A DNA stretch of 64,000 nt, from NCBI RefSeq assembly GCF_000359125.1, contig NZ_CAAF010000019.1, positions 41,576 to 105,575 on the forward strand, written 5' to 3'. Below the pieces are notes generated by a model, which saw only the letters and a program-made list of their open reading frames with translations, was not told the DNA's origin and ran no database searches. This document shows positions 56,191 through 64,000 of this stretch, one piece after another. How positions within the stretch are numbered: the first letter of the stretch is position 1; each line of letters starts with the position of its first letter. The position numbers were made by a program, and so were the translations under genes. Source of the DNA: Mesorhizobium sp. STM 4661 (GTDB lineage: Bacteria > Pseudomonadota > Alphaproteobacteria > Rhizobiales > Rhizobiaceae).

Positions 56191-56356
56191 CTATTCCAGG
56201 TGAGAACCGATCTAAGCTTGCTCTAAAGAAGAGCCGCTCAGATCAATTCGCTAACCACCTGTTATCCTTAACCGCCACTTAACCACTATGGTTAACAATG
56301 CCTCCTGAGACGGCGCCTGCGATCGCGAATGGCGCCAAGTTCAGGAGTCGGGGACC

Positions 56357-57217
56357 ATGACATTCAAAACGCGCATAGCGCTGGCGCTTGCCGCAATCAT
56401 GCTTACGCCGCTGTCGCAGGCGCTCAGCGCCGACTACGATCCGCCGATCTATGTCGACCAGGCGCCGGACTATGTGCCGGTCGAGGTCGGCTCTGGATGG
56501 TATCTGCGCGGCGATGTCGGCTATGCGTTCAGCCATCCGTTCGAAAATGAGTCGACTGTGACCGGGCCAATGGAGAGTTTTACATCGGAGGCCAGCCTGT
56601 TCACGGGCAGCATCGGCATGGGCTATCACTTCAATGATTATCTGCGGCTCGAGCTGAACGGCGGGATCCTGCCCACCAACGAGTTCGCGGACCGTGATAA
56701 GCTGGCCGCCACTTGCGATGGTTCGACATATGCCAAGAACGCCTCCGGAGATATCATAACCGTCCCCACCTCGCAGGAGTGCGACCTTTTCGATAACGCC
56801 ACCAACAAGGGCTACAGCGTCATGGCCAATGGCTATGTCGATCTCGGCACCTATGTCGGGATCACGCCCTATATCGGCGGAGGCCTCGGTGTCGCCTACA
56901 ACAAGTACTACAAGAGCATCGGCGCGCGCGATTGCAAGGAAGTGGAGGCCAACCCCTCCGGCACCGGAGGCTTCATTTGCGATGACCCGGCGGGCTACGA
57001 GGGCGAGACCGACACGGGAGCCCAGTTCAACCTTGCCTATTCGATCGGCGCCGGCCTTTCCTATCGGGTGACCAAGAACGTATCGCTCGACCTCGGCTAC
57101 GAATATTTCGCGGTGCCCGGGGCAAAATTCGTCGCCTATGACGATGGCGCGTTCAACATCAAGAAGGGCATAGACTACCAGACGGTCAAGCTCGGCTTGC
57201 GCTACGATTTGTGGTAG
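56357..57217 (+). CDS. Outer-membrane beta-barrel protein, paralog of the upstream porin
   Basis: This 286-residue protein has a signal peptide (IALALAAIMLTPLSQALS) and the same plan: an acidic proline-rich beginning (DYDPPIYVDQAPDYVPVEV), GSGWYLRGDVGYAFS, GYHFNDYLRLELNGG, MANGYVDLGTYVGITPYIGGGLGVAYN and a final strand TVKLGLRYDLW ending in an aromatic residue as expected for BAM recognition. It carries a cysteine-containing extracellular loop (residues about 110-135 and 195-215). Each porin gene has its own terminator, so they are expressed separately. Confidence 0.9.
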   Translation: MTFKTRIALALAAIMLTPLSQALSADYDPPIYVDQAPDYVPVEVGSGWYLRGDVGYAFSHPFENESTVTGPMESFTSEASLFTGSIGMGYHFNDYLRLELNGGILPTNEFADRDKLAATCDGSTYAKNASGDIITVPTSQECDLFDNATNKGYSVMANGYVDLGTYVGITPYIGGGLGVAYNKYYKSIGARDCKEVEANPSGTGGFICDDPAGYEGETDTGAQFNLAYSIGAGLSYRVTKNVSLDLGYEYFAVPGAKFVAYDDGAFNIKKGIDYQTVKLGLRYDLW

Positions 57218-57242
57218 GACAGGCGAAGGCCGAAAAATCCGT

Positions 57243-57276
57243 ATGGCGGGCTTCGGCCCGCCGTTCCGTTTTCGGT
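57243..57276 (+). terminator. Terminator after the second porin
   Basis: GGCGGGC and GCCCGCC pair around TTCG, followed by GTTCCGTTTTC. Confidence 0.8.
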
Positions 57277-57317
57277 TGCTGCGCTGTAATGTCCTGCCCG
57301 CGACAAAAACTTTCCTC

Positions 57318-57346
57318 TTGACGCCGGAAGCCTGAACGCATATCGC
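57318..57346 (+). promoter_or_regulatory. Probable serC promoter
   Basis: TTGACG at 57318-57323 and TATCGC at 57341-57346 are separated by 17 bases, a good match to the alphaproteobacterial housekeeping promoter. The predicted transcript start lies a few bases on, at the beginning of the structured serC leader. Confidence 0.55.
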
Positions 57347-57350
57347 CGTC

Positions 57351-57402
57351 CGTGGGCCACCCCTCCCCAACGAGGGGCCACTATCTGGAAGGATAGACCA
57401 CG
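57351..57402 (+). ncRNA. serC-type structured RNA leader
   Basis: Two stems stand directly before serC: CCCCTC/GAGGGG around CCCAAC (57360-57377, enclosed by GTGG/CCAC), then CTATC/GATAG (57381-57396) with the ribosome-binding GGAAGGA in loop and stem. This matches the serC motif, a conserved leader upstream of serC-serA in alphaproteobacteria whose ligand or effector is not established. By hiding the Shine-Dalgarno sequence the second stem could control initiation. Confidence 0.7.
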
Positions 57403-58578
57403 ATGACGACGCATACGAAGCCCGGACTCCGTCCGGCAAATCCTCATTTTTCCTCAGGTCCCTGCGCAAAACGCCCCGGCTGGTCGGTCGAGGCGCTGAC
57501 CAAGGCGGCGCTCGGACGCTCCCATCGCGCCAAGATCGGCAAGGCCAAGCTCGAACAGGCGATCGAGCTGACGCGCGAGATACTTCAGGTTCCGACTGAT
57601 TACCGCATCGGCATCGTGCCGGCGTCGGATACCGGCGCGGTCGAGATGGCGCTGTGGTCGCTGCTCGGCGAGCGCGGCGTCGACATGGTCGCCTGGGAAA
57701 GCTTCGGTTCCGGCTGGGTCACCGACGTGGTCAAGCAGCTGAAGCTCGCCGACATGCGCAAGATCGAGGCCGGCTACGGCGCGCTGCCGGACCTTACAAA
57801 GATCGATTTCGACCGCGACGTGGTCTTCACCTGGAACGGCACGACCTCAGGCGTGCGCGTTGCCAATGGCGATTTCATTCCGGCCACTCGCAAAGGTCTG
57901 ACCATCTGCGATGCGACCTCTGCGGCGTTTGCACAAAGGCTCGATTTCAGCAAGCTGGATGTCGTCACCTTCTCCTGGCAGAAGGTGCTGGGCGGCGAGG
58001 GCGCACACGGCATGCTGATCCTCAGCCCACGCGCCGTCGAGCGGCTGGAGAGCTACAAGCCGGCCTGGCCGCTGCCGAAGATCTTCCGCCTCACCTCGGG
58101 CGGCAAGCTGATCGAAGGCATCTTCAAGGGCGAGACCATCAACACGCCGTCGATGCTGTGCGTCGAGGACTATCTCGATGCGCTTCTCTGGGCGAAGTCG
58201 ATCGGCGGGCTCGACGCCTTGATTGCCCGCGCAGACGCCAATGCCGCCGTTCTCGACGGCTTCGTCGGCAAATCCTCGTGGCTCGGCCATCTCGCCATCG
58301 ATCCGGCGACGCGGTCGAACACGTCCGTGTGTCTTTCCTTCACCGACCCGGATGTCGCGGCACTCGACGCCGACGGGCAGGCGGCCTTCGCCAAGGGGCT
58401 GGTCTCCGCGCTCGACAAGGAAGGCATCGCCTACGACATCGGCGCCTATCGCGACGCGCCGCCCGGCCTGCGCATCTGGTGCGGGGCGACGGTCGAGACC
58501 TCCGACATTGAAGCGCTGCTGCCTTGGCTCGACTGGGCCTTCGCCCAGCAGAAGGCGTCGCTCAAGGCGGCCGCCTGA
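57403..58578 (+). CDS. serC: Phosphoserine aminotransferase
   Basis: This 391-residue PLP enzyme makes phosphoserine from 3-phosphohydroxypyruvate. It is the alphaproteobacterial-type Ser[20 protein letters not shown] at the front, [17 protein letters not shown], and the PLP lysine in [18 protein letters not shown] (about residues 189-206). It lies behind a structured leader and is followed by serA in the same direction with palindromic repeats between. Confidence 0.96.
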   Translation: MTTHTKPGLRPANPHFSSGPCAKRPGWSVEALTKAALGRSHRAKIGKAKLEQAIELTREILQVPTDYRIGIVPASDTGAVEMALWSLLGERGVDMVAWESFGSGWVTDVVKQLKLADMRKIEAGYGALPDLTKIDFDRDVVFTWNGTTSGVRVANGDFIPATRKGLTICDATSAAFAQRLDFSKLDVVTFSWQKVLGGEGAHGMLILSPRAVERLESYKPAWPLPKIFRLTSGGKLIEGIFKGETINTPSMLCVEDYLDALLWAKSIGGLDALIARADANAAVLDGFVGKSSWLGHLAIDPATRSNTSVCLSFTDPDVAALDADGQAAFAKGLVSALDKEGIAYDIGAYRDAPPGLRIWCGATVETSDIEALLPWLDWAFAQQKASLKAAA

Positions 58579-58579
58579 T

Positions 58580-58733
58580 CCCTACCCCTTGAGGGGAGGG
58601 TGGCCCGAAGGGCCGGGTGGGGTTCCCTCCACCCAGCTCAACGAGCCACCATCCAGAAAGATTCGGCCGCGTCCGGCCGCACCGACCCCACCCCGGCGCT
58701 TCGCGCCGACCCTCCCCTCAAGGGGGAGGGACG
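58580..58733. repeat. Inverted repeat pair between serC and serA
   Basis: Arm 58580-58623 (containing CCCCTTGAGGGGAGGGTGGC) and arm 58686-58731 are reverse complements over about 44 bases with few changes; each arm also has an inner hairpin (CCCGAAGGG; GCGCTTCGCGC). The element fills most of the 177-base gap. In the mRNA it would fold as one long stem and may alter the serA:serC ratio. Confidence 0.85.
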
Positions 58734-58755
58734 CCAATCGCAAAGGACCAAGCTC

Positions 58756-60354
58756 ATGCCCCGCGTTCTCGTCTCAGACAAACTCTCCACCACTGCCGTG
58801 CAGATCTTCAAAGACCGCGGCATCGAGGTCGACTATTTGCCGGACCTCGGCAAGGACAAGGAAAAGCTGCTCGAAGTGATCGGCCAGTATGACGGCCTCG
58901 CCATTCGTTCGGCGACGAAGGTCACCGAGAAGCTGATCAACGCCGCCACCAAGCTGAAGGTGGTCGGCCGCGCCGGCATCGGCGTCGACAATGTCGACAT
59001 CCCGGCGGCGAGCCGCAGGGGCATCATCGTGATGAACACGCCCTTCGGCAATTCGATCACCACGGCGGAACATGCCGTCGCCATGATCTTCGCGCTGGCC
59101 CGCCAGATACCGGAAGCCAATGCCTCGACCCATGCCGGCAAATGGGAAAAGAACCGCTTCATGGGCATCGAGATCACCAGCAAAACGCTGGGCGTCATCG
59201 GCTGCGGCAATATCGGCTCGATCGTCGCCACGCGCGGTGTCGGGCTGAAGATGCACGTCGTCGCCTTCGACCCGTTCCTGTCGGATAGCCGCGCCGAAGA
59301 GCTCGGCGTTGAGAAGGTCGAACTGGACGAGTTGTTCGCTCGCGCCGATTTCATCACCTTGCATACGCCGCTGACCGACAAGACGCGCAACATCATCGAC
59401 GCAGCGGCGATCGCCAAGATGAAGACCGGGGTGCGCATCATCAACTGCGCCCGTGGCGGGCTGATCGTCGAGGCCGATCTGATCGCGGGCTTGAAGAGCG
59501 GCAAGGTGGCAGGCGCCGGTATCGACGTGTTCGAGGTCGAACCAGCGGAAAACAACGAACTGTTCGGCATGGAGAATGTGGTGGCGACGCCGCATCTCGG
59601 CGCATCGACGGCCGAGGCGCAGGAGAATGTCGCCCTGCAGGTCGCCGAGCAGATGGCCGACTATCTGATCAAGGGTGCCGTTTCCAACGCCATCAACATG
59701 CCCTCGATCACCGCCGAGGAAGCGCCGCGGCTCAAACCTTTCGTCAAGCTTGCCGAAGTGCTCGGCGCCTTTGTCGGCCAAGTCACCGAAGACCCGATCA
59801 AGGAGGTCGAGATCCTGTTCGATGGCTCGACCGCGACGATGAACACACGCGCGTTGATCAGTGCCGCCCTTGCCGGGCTGATCCGACCGCAGGTCTCCGA
59901 CGTCAACATGGTGTCGGCGCCGATCATGGTGAAGGAGCGCGGCATCATCGTCGCCGAGGTCAAGCGCGACAAGTCGGGCGTGTTCGACGGCTACATCAAG
60001 CTGACGGTCAAGACCGAGCACCGGACGCGTTCGATCGCCGGCACCTGCTTTTCGGACGGCAAGCCGCGCTTCATCCAGATCAAGGGCATCAATCTCGACG
60101 CCGAGGTCGGCCAGCACATGCTCTACACGACCAATGCCGATGCGCCCGGCATTATCGGCCTGCTCGGCACGGTCTGCGGCGAGAACGGCGTCAACATCGC
60201 CAACTTCCAGCTCGGCCGCAACCGGCCGGGCGGCGATGCCATCGCGTTGCTCTATCTCGACGCGCCGTTCCCGGAAAACGTGCTGGAGCAGGTGCGCTCG
60301 CACAAGTCGATCGACTCGGCCAAGAGACTGCATTTCGACGTGGGCATCGCGTGA
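58756..60354 (+). CDS. serA: D-3-phosphoglycerate dehydrogenase
   Basis: This 532-residue enzyme starts serine synthesis by oxidising 3-phosphoglycerate with NAD+. It has the substrate domain, Rossmann fold with GVIGCGNIGSIVATRG (about residues 145-160), catalytic His in MENVVATPHLGASTAEAQ (about 270-287), an ASB regulatory domain, and a C-terminal ACT domain (GIIGLLGTVCGENGVNIANFQLGR) for serine feedback. Length fits the long, type I form. Start 58756. Confidence 0.97.
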   Translation: MPRVLVSDKLSTTAVQIFKDRGIEVDYLPDLGKDKEKLLEVIGQYDGLAIRSATKVTEKLINAATKLKVVGRAGIGVDNVDIPAASRRGIIVMNTPFGNSITTAEHAVAMIFALARQIPEANASTHAGKWEKNRFMGIEITSKTLGVIGCGNIGSIVATRGVGLKMHVVAFDPFLSDSRAEELGVEKVELDELFARADFITLHTPLTDKTRNIIDAAAIAKMKTGVRIINCARGGLIVEADLIAGLKSGKVAGAGIDVFEVEPAENNELFGMENVVATPHLGASTAEAQENVALQVAEQMADYLIKGAVSNAINMPSITAEEAPRLKPFVKLAEVLGAFVGQVTEDPIKEVEILFDGSTATMNTRALISAALAGLIRPQVSDVNMVSAPIMVKERGIIVAEVKRDKSGVFDGYIKLTVKTEHRTRSIAGTCFSDGKPRFIQIKGINLDAEVGQHMLYTTNADAPGIIGLLGTVCGENGVNIANFQLGRNRPGGDAIALLYLDAPFPENVLEQVRSHKSIDSAKRLHFDVGIA

Positions 60355-60432
60355 GACGAAGTCAGAAGTTTCCGGTCGATCGCGATTGGGAACAGCGCAT
60401 TTACCCGATCCTCAACCGGTGCCGAGCACAGG

Positions 60433-60474
60433 CCAAAGCGCGTCGCGTGTGATGGGGTTCACGCGACGCGCTTT
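60433..60474. repeat. AAAGCGCG hairpin, copy 2
   Basis: CAAAGCGCGTCGCGTG pairs with CACGCGACGCGCTTTG around ten bases. Same core (AAAGCGCGTCGCG) as the hairpin at 39221. It lies after serA and next to the CCCAAAA palindrome at 60489. Confidence 0.85.
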
Positions 60475-60488
60475 GAGTCTTTGTTTTT

Positions 60489-60537
60489 ATGCATGTCGTT
60501 GCCCCAAAACCGCTGCACACTTTTGGGCGACATGCAT
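60489..60537. repeat. CCCAAAA palindromic repeat, copy 3
   Basis: ATGCATGTCGTTGCCCCAAAA and TTTTGGGCGACATGCAT face each other. Apart from a few bases it is the same as the copy at 46209. It overlaps the stop codon of the leftward EamA-type gene by one base. Confidence 0.9.
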
Positions 60538-61427
60538 TATATCGCCATCTTCCTTCCATTGTATTCGGCCAGGCTGATGCCGCCCAGCACCAGTAAGAGC
60601 GCCAGGGCCTGATAAAGGTGGAACGTCTCGCCGACGATCAGCACCGAAAGCAGCGTCCCGAAGATCGGCACCAGGTTGATGAACAGGCCGGCCCGGTTGG
60701 CGCCGATCAATTCGTTGCCCCTGATGTAGAAGATCTGCGAAACGATCGAGGCGCCGATGGCGGTGTAGATCGTAACCGCCCAGCCGCGCGCATCGGGCAC
60801 GATTACCTTGCCGGCGGCGATTTCCCACAGGAAGAAAGGCAGCGACGTGACGAGGGCCGCAATCGACAGCGCCAGCATCAGGCTCTGCCAGCGCATGGCC
60901 GGCTTCAATCGTAACCCTACCGAATAGCCGCTGTAGAGAATCACGGCGACCAGCATGATCGCATCGCCGAAGTTGAGCTCCAGCGTCAGCAGTCGCCGCG
61001 GATCGCCGTGGCAGGCGGTGAGGATCACGCCGGCGATGGTCAGCACCACGCCAACAATCTGGGCCCAATTCACGCGCAAGCGAAAAAATATGAAATTGGC
61101 GACGATGATCAGGATCGGCATCGCCGCCTGTTCGATCGAGACGTTGATGGCGGTCGTGTAGTTGAGCGCCGTATAAAAGATCGCGTTGAAGAAGGTGAAG
61201 CCGCTGGCGCCCAGTGCCGCCAGTACCAGCCAGTGCCTGCGCACCACCGGCCAGTCCTCGCGCAGCGTCCGCCAGCCGATCGGCAGCATGATCAGAACCG
61301 CCAGAACCCAGCGCAGGAAGACCAGCGTCATCGGCGAAATATGATCGACCGCCAGTTTGCCGGCCACGGAGTTGCCGCCCCACAGCAAGGTGGTGATCAG
61401 CAGGAACAGATAGGCGGTTCGATGCAT
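60537..61427 (-). CDS. EamA-family (DMT) transporter
   Basis: This 296-residue protein has ten helices in two EamA repeats (about residues 8-138 and 148-285), beginning AYLFLLITTLLWGGNSVAGKLAVDHISP, a frequent start for this family; the second repeat contains NELIGANRAGLFINLVPIFGTLLSVLIVGE. Export of a small metabolite is likely; substrate unknown. Convergent with serA, divergent from purA. ATG at 61427; the upstream frame is non-coding. Confidence 0.9.
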   Translation of the reverse strand: MHRTAYLFLLITTLLWGGNSVAGKLAVDHISPMTLVFLRWVLAVLIMLPIGWRTLREDWPVVRRHWLVLAALGASGFTFFNAIFYTALNYTTAINVSIEQAAMPILIIVANFIFFRLRVNWAQIVGVVLTIAGVILTACHGDPRRLLTLELNFGDAIMLVAVILYSGYSVGLRLKPAMRWQSLMLALSIAALVTSLPFFLWEIAAGKVIVPDARGWAVTIYTAIGASIVSQIFYIRGNELIGANRAGLFINLVPIFGTLLSVLIVGETFHLYQALALLLVLGGISLAEYNGRKMAI

Positions 61428-61745
61428 CGATAAGTTCCGGCCGGCGGGGGCTTCAAGGACCTGGGTCGGCCTATTGCCACGGTCTGCCCAAGTAAATGAT
61501 GGCAAAGCTGAAAATTGTTGTGCCTCAGGGCGTTTTCAGCGGCAAAGAATGGTCGCGTCAGCCTGCTCTAGACGCTATAGAGCGACATGCGTCCAATTGG
61601 GCGCACAAAGTACGCGTCTCAAGGCTTTGAACCTTCGCATCGTGATTTCGGGAAATCGATTCCGATTTTCCGGCCGATGCGATAGAGGCCTGTCGTTTCG
61701 AACCATTTCAAGCCGCGTCTAGCGGCGTCTCAAGGGAAATGAAAC
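61428..61745. other. Intergenic region upstream of purA with palindromes
   Basis: These 318 bases contain the purA and EamA-gene promoters. A palindrome CGCATCG...CGATGCG at 61636-61681, with inner GAAATCGATTCCGATTTTC, and a small one GCTCTA...TAGAGC at 61565-61583 resemble short repeats found between genes in Mesorhizobium. I see no coding frame and no known riboswitch. Confidence 0.5.
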
Positions 61746-63044
<1,299 letters not shown>

Positions 63045-63118
63045 TTTCTCAGCCTTTCCGGGCATCGCGGCTGATTTGCGGGGGCCGGCCCAGGAACAAA
63101 ATGCAGGTCGACTGAAGC

Positions 63119-64000
63119 ATGGTAGATTTTGTTAGTCCTCTAAAAAAGACGCTCGCCGGCATCGTTGACCCGACGCCGGAGGTACGCGCGAGAGTTTATG
63201 ACAAGGCTCGCTCAACCATCGCGGACAAACTTGCCGAGCGTGTACCGCCGCTGGCGCCTGCGGCCATCGCCCAGCATAAGCGGACCCTGGAAGACGCTAT
63301 CGAAAGCATCGAGCGCGATTATGCCAAGCCTGCGCCGGCGTCCGATCCGCTGGCGGAACTGGAAGACATCTTCTCCTCCATCGACCGCAACAAGAACCAA
63401 TCCAGCCATGTCCGGCAGCCGGCGAAGAGCGAACCGGCGTGGCAGCCCGCGCCTGCCGCCAAGACGGCGCCGAACTGGCAAAAACCGCCGCCCGCGCCTG
63501 TTCCCCCAAACCGCTCCGATCCGGTGTCCACCGACATGGATTTTCAAGCGGCGGGTGGCAAAAGCAATGTCTCCAGGGACGATGTCTTCAGGAGCGACGC
63601 CTTTTCCAACGAGGAAGAGCCGGCCACGGACACCTTCCAGCGCTTGCGCCCTGCAGAGCGCAAGCGCGGCTATGGCGGTCTGATCGCCGCTGTCGTCGGA
63701 TTGCTGGTCGTTGCTGGCGGCGGCTATGGCATCTGGCTGAACAAGGATGCGTTCAGCGACATGCTGGGCCTCAGCGACACCAAGGTCGCAACCACCGAAC
63801 CGCTGGTGAAGCCGGCTCCGGCCAAGCCGGCAACCGATGCAGCGGCAACACCGCCGGCCACACCGGCCGCCACCGACGCCGCCGAAAGCGCCAAGTTCAC
63901 CCAGCGCCTGACGCCCGAGGGCGGCGAGGTCGATCCTGGCCCCGCGGCAGGACACAGCGGCATCGGCGAGGGCGAATCCGTCGCGGCCCTGACCACGCCG
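63119..64000 (+). CDS. Proline-rich single-pass membrane protein (cut off by the window edge)
   Basis: A frame with ATG at 63119 stays open to the end of the window (294 codons). The N-terminal part is helical and charged (KKTLAGIVDPTPEVRARVYDKARSTIADKLAERV in sequence), then a proline- and alanine-rich disordered region (about residues 70-140), one transmembrane helix GLIAAVVGLLVVAGGGYGIWL (about 183-203) and a periplasmic part of low complexity rich in Ala, Pro, Thr. It lies behind purA, as in other Rhizobiales. No family recognised; the C-terminus is missing. Confidence 0.8.
   Translation, partial: MVDFVSPLKKTLAGIVDPTPEVRARVYDKARSTIADKLAERVPPLAPAAIAQHKRTLEDAIESIERDYAKPAPASDPLAELEDIFSSIDRNKNQSSHVRQPAKSEPAWQPAPAAKTAPNWQKPPPAPVPPNRSDPVSTDMDFQAAGGKSNVSRDDVFRSDAFSNEEEPATDTFQRLRPAERKRGYGGLIAAVVGLLVVAGGGYGIWLNKDAFSDMLGLSDTKVATTEPLVKPAPAKPATDAAATPPATPAATDAAESAKFTQRLTPEGGEVDPGPAAGHSGIGEGESVAALTTP

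Noticed and set aside
58774..60333. A 519-codon minus-strand frame opposite serA
   Set aside because: Antisense of a full-length SerA with typical shadow composition.

Overview
The window is high-GC, gene-dense, single-chromosome sequence from an alphaproteobacterium of the order Rhizobiales, most likely Mesorhizobium or a close relative. The evidence is gene order (6S RNA before 5-formyltetrahydrofolate cyclo-ligase; ruvC-ruvA-ruvB running towards ybgC-tolQRAB-pal-cpoB-tilS-ftsH-glmM; serC-serA before purA), the alphaproteobacterial proteins GapR and RcdA, Omp25/31-like porins with an acidic proline-rich N-terminus, and several families of short palindromic intergenic repeats. The genus is inferred from recognition, not from a database search.

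Layout. 1-2715: the 3' three quarters of pyruvate carboxylase, followed by a large inverted repeat. 3.1-9.2 kb: gapR, small accessory genes, arsC, msrB, and a leftward cluster moxR, GNAT, a HicB-like protein, a CoxE-like VWA protein and an MBL-fold protein. 9.4-12.2 kb: 6S RNA, cyclo-ligase, YmdB-like phosphodiesterase, TerC. 12.2-17.4 kb: small stress and regulatory modules (two SRPBCC proteins, a VOC protein, ArsR, YebC, a SelW-like protein, DUF1772, NmrA-like, TetR). 17.4-31.9 kb: rpmE, an ABC exporter, a PIN toxin, M32 carboxypeptidase, an ExbB/MotA-like and OmpA/MotB-like pair, hemolysin III, suhB, efp, a Sel1 protein, a ThiE-like protein, and an EamA exporter facing an Lrp regulator, then TauE. 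32.1-36.8 kb: a mini heme-copper-oxidase-like membrane protein, a candidate sRNA, rcdA and the ruvCAB operon, which is interrupted twice by toxin-antitoxin-type genes. 37-50 kb: a Tat-exported phosphoesterase, a GH5 glycosidase, and the cell-envelope tol-pal operon, interrupted by a four-helix-bundle gene between two facing arrays of 8-bp repeats; then tilS and ftsH. 50-57 kb: a secreted repeat protein, a ligand-gated K+ channel with a PstS-like partner, glmM and two porins. 57-64 kb: serC leader, serC, serA, an EamA exporter, purA and the start of an uncharacterised membrane protein.

How it works together: the window is mostly housekeeping (anaplerosis, envelope integrity, Holliday-junction processing, serine, purine and amino-sugar synthesis). 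Its interest lies in cassettes dropped into conserved operons: vapBC between ruvC and ruvA, an orphan AbrB-type gene between ruvA and ruvB, the four-helix-bundle cassette between tolB and pal, and a GNAT/HicB pair between moxR and its VWA partner. The four-helix-bundle cassette, bounded on each side by a 56-bp array of seven 8-bp units in opposite orientation, is my best candidate for an undescribed element. The ruvA start, which carries a 17-bp tandem duplication creating a six-codon minigene, is the second.
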